A DNA stretch of 6,088 nucleotides from Bacillota bacterium (GTDB taxonomy: Bacteria > Bacillota > UBA4882 > UBA8346). Position numbers and translations under genes: made by a program. Positions 5,508 through 6,088 of this stretch are shown in pieces; positions within the stretch are counted from its first letter, which is position 1; every line of letters begins with the position of its first letter. The stretch lies in NCBI GenBank assembly GCA_028282485.1, contig JANQHU010000280.1, forward strand, positions 1 to 6,088, read 5' to 3'. The notes under the pieces are model-generated. The model saw nothing but the letters and a program-made list of their open reading frames with translations, was not told the origin of the DNA and ran no database searches.

Positions 5508-6088
5508 ATGACTTTTAGAGAACTCTTAATGCCGAAATTACTATCAATAAAAGAAGTAGCAGAAAAATTCCGCCAGGCAATGGACGAAAATAAACCAATC
5601 AGTCTCGCCAGCGTCGGAGATGGGGAAGTATATTTTCTTGCTCATAAAGTATTGCCTGCTTTTGACAACTTTTACGAAAGTGCTTTTAAAGACTTATTTT
5701 ATCAACACATCCAAGCATATCGCGATGAAGTGCTTAATGGTATTTTAGCAGTTGATATTCTGGAAGTTAATTCCTGTTTTTCCCCAACAAATGATCTTTT
5801 TGAACATCACTCGATGTCAATGGATCGGCATTTTTGTGATGCCTCTATTGGCCGGGGCCTTCATTTTACCGGATTATTGTATGAAATTTTAAAGAAAAAA
5901 CGAGTCTTTTTGGTGGGCAATGGCATGGGTCAAATTATGCAACCACTTCTCGAAAAATATGAGATTGAATTAGTCGGCTACACCAATGTAGATAACTTTC
6001 CAGACCTCCCCCGGGTGAAAGAAAGCTTAAGCAAAGTAGATTTTGATCTGGCCTTAATCTCCGCTTCAACTCCTGCTTTAATTTTAGC
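5508..6088 (+). CDS. Probable GT-D-fold glycosyltransferase (3' end cut off by the window edge)
   Basis: About 193 codons are visible and remain open to the right edge. The best clue is ISLASVGDGEVYFL (31-44): an N-terminal strand ending in GDGE, which resembles the D-x-E metal/nucleotide-sugar motif (Asp38, Glu40) of GT-D-fold glycosyltransferases (former DUF1792), known from streptococcal serine-rich adhesin glycosylation. Later, KKKRVFLVGNGMGQIMQPLLEKY and DFDLALISASTPALIL resemble the family's second Rossmann-like half, in which a glycine-rich loop and an acidic-strand segment follow the insertion. The protein has no signal peptide or membrane segment, so it should be cytosolic. The ATG at 5508 has AAGGAG (5490-5495) 12 bases upstream, rather long but with no better start. 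It follows the dehydratase gene by 16 bases, which fits sugar synthesis followed by transfer. Family call is by motif recall only; acceptor and sugar are unknown. Confidence 0.55.
   Translation, partial: MTFRELLMPKLLSIKEVAEKFRQAMDENKPISLASVGDGEVYFLAHKVLPAFDNFYESAFKDLFYQHIQAYRDEVLNGILAVDILEVNSCFSPTNDLFEHHSMSMDRHFCDASIGRGLHFTGLLYEILKKKRVFLVGNGMGQIMQPLLEKYEIELVGYTNVDNFPDLPRVKESLSKVDFDLALISASTPALIL

Noticed and set aside
1..6088. CRISPR arrays, tRNA or rRNA genes, insertion sequences, toxin-antitoxin or phage genes
   Set aside because: No regularly spaced repeats, RNA gene signatures, transposase motifs or terminal inverted repeats were seen on either strand.

Overview
This AT-rich window (coding regions moderate, intergenic regions very AT-rich) looks like a chromosomal segment of a Bacillota bacterium, most likely Clostridia-like. 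The grounds are strong AGGAGG-type ribosome binding sites before nearly every gene, TTA/ATA/AAA-rich codon use, a TTG start, sigma-A-like promoters, and a PII-Amt pair of the type common in that group. The species cannot be read from the sequence.

Layout. Positions 1-1427 (minus strand) hold a nitrogen module transcribed glnK-type PII gene then amt ammonium transporter; amt runs off the left edge. Positions 1428-1690 hold the glnK promoter and leader, and a minus-strand intrinsic terminator for the next operon. Positions 1691-4081 (minus strand) hold a compact three-gene minor-pilin operon, transcribed PilV/GspI-like, PilW/GspJ-like, then a 477-residue PilX/GspK-like protein whose large C-terminal part resembles a lectin-type beta-sandwich. 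Positions 4082-4453 are a 372-base AT-rich divergent intergenic region with a good minus-strand promoter, two inverted repeats and a weak plus-strand promoter candidate. Positions 4454-6088 (plus strand) start a surface-glycan operon: a UDP-GlcNAc 4,6-dehydratase-family SDR enzyme (TTG start), then a probable GT-D-fold glycosyltransferase that runs off the right edge.

How the genes work together. PII binds and gates Amt according to nitrogen and energy status. The three pilins probably form the tip or priming complex of a type IV pilus or type II secretion-like pseudopilus; no major pilin, ATPase, platform protein or prepilin peptidase lies in the window, so the machinery must be encoded elsewhere. 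The glycan genes probably make and transfer a 6-deoxy amino sugar to a polysaccharide or surface protein. A link between the glycan genes and the pilins is possible from the divergent arrangement but is only inference. I did not find an evident new defence or mobile system; the most unusual item is the large lectin-like GspK/PilX-type pilin.
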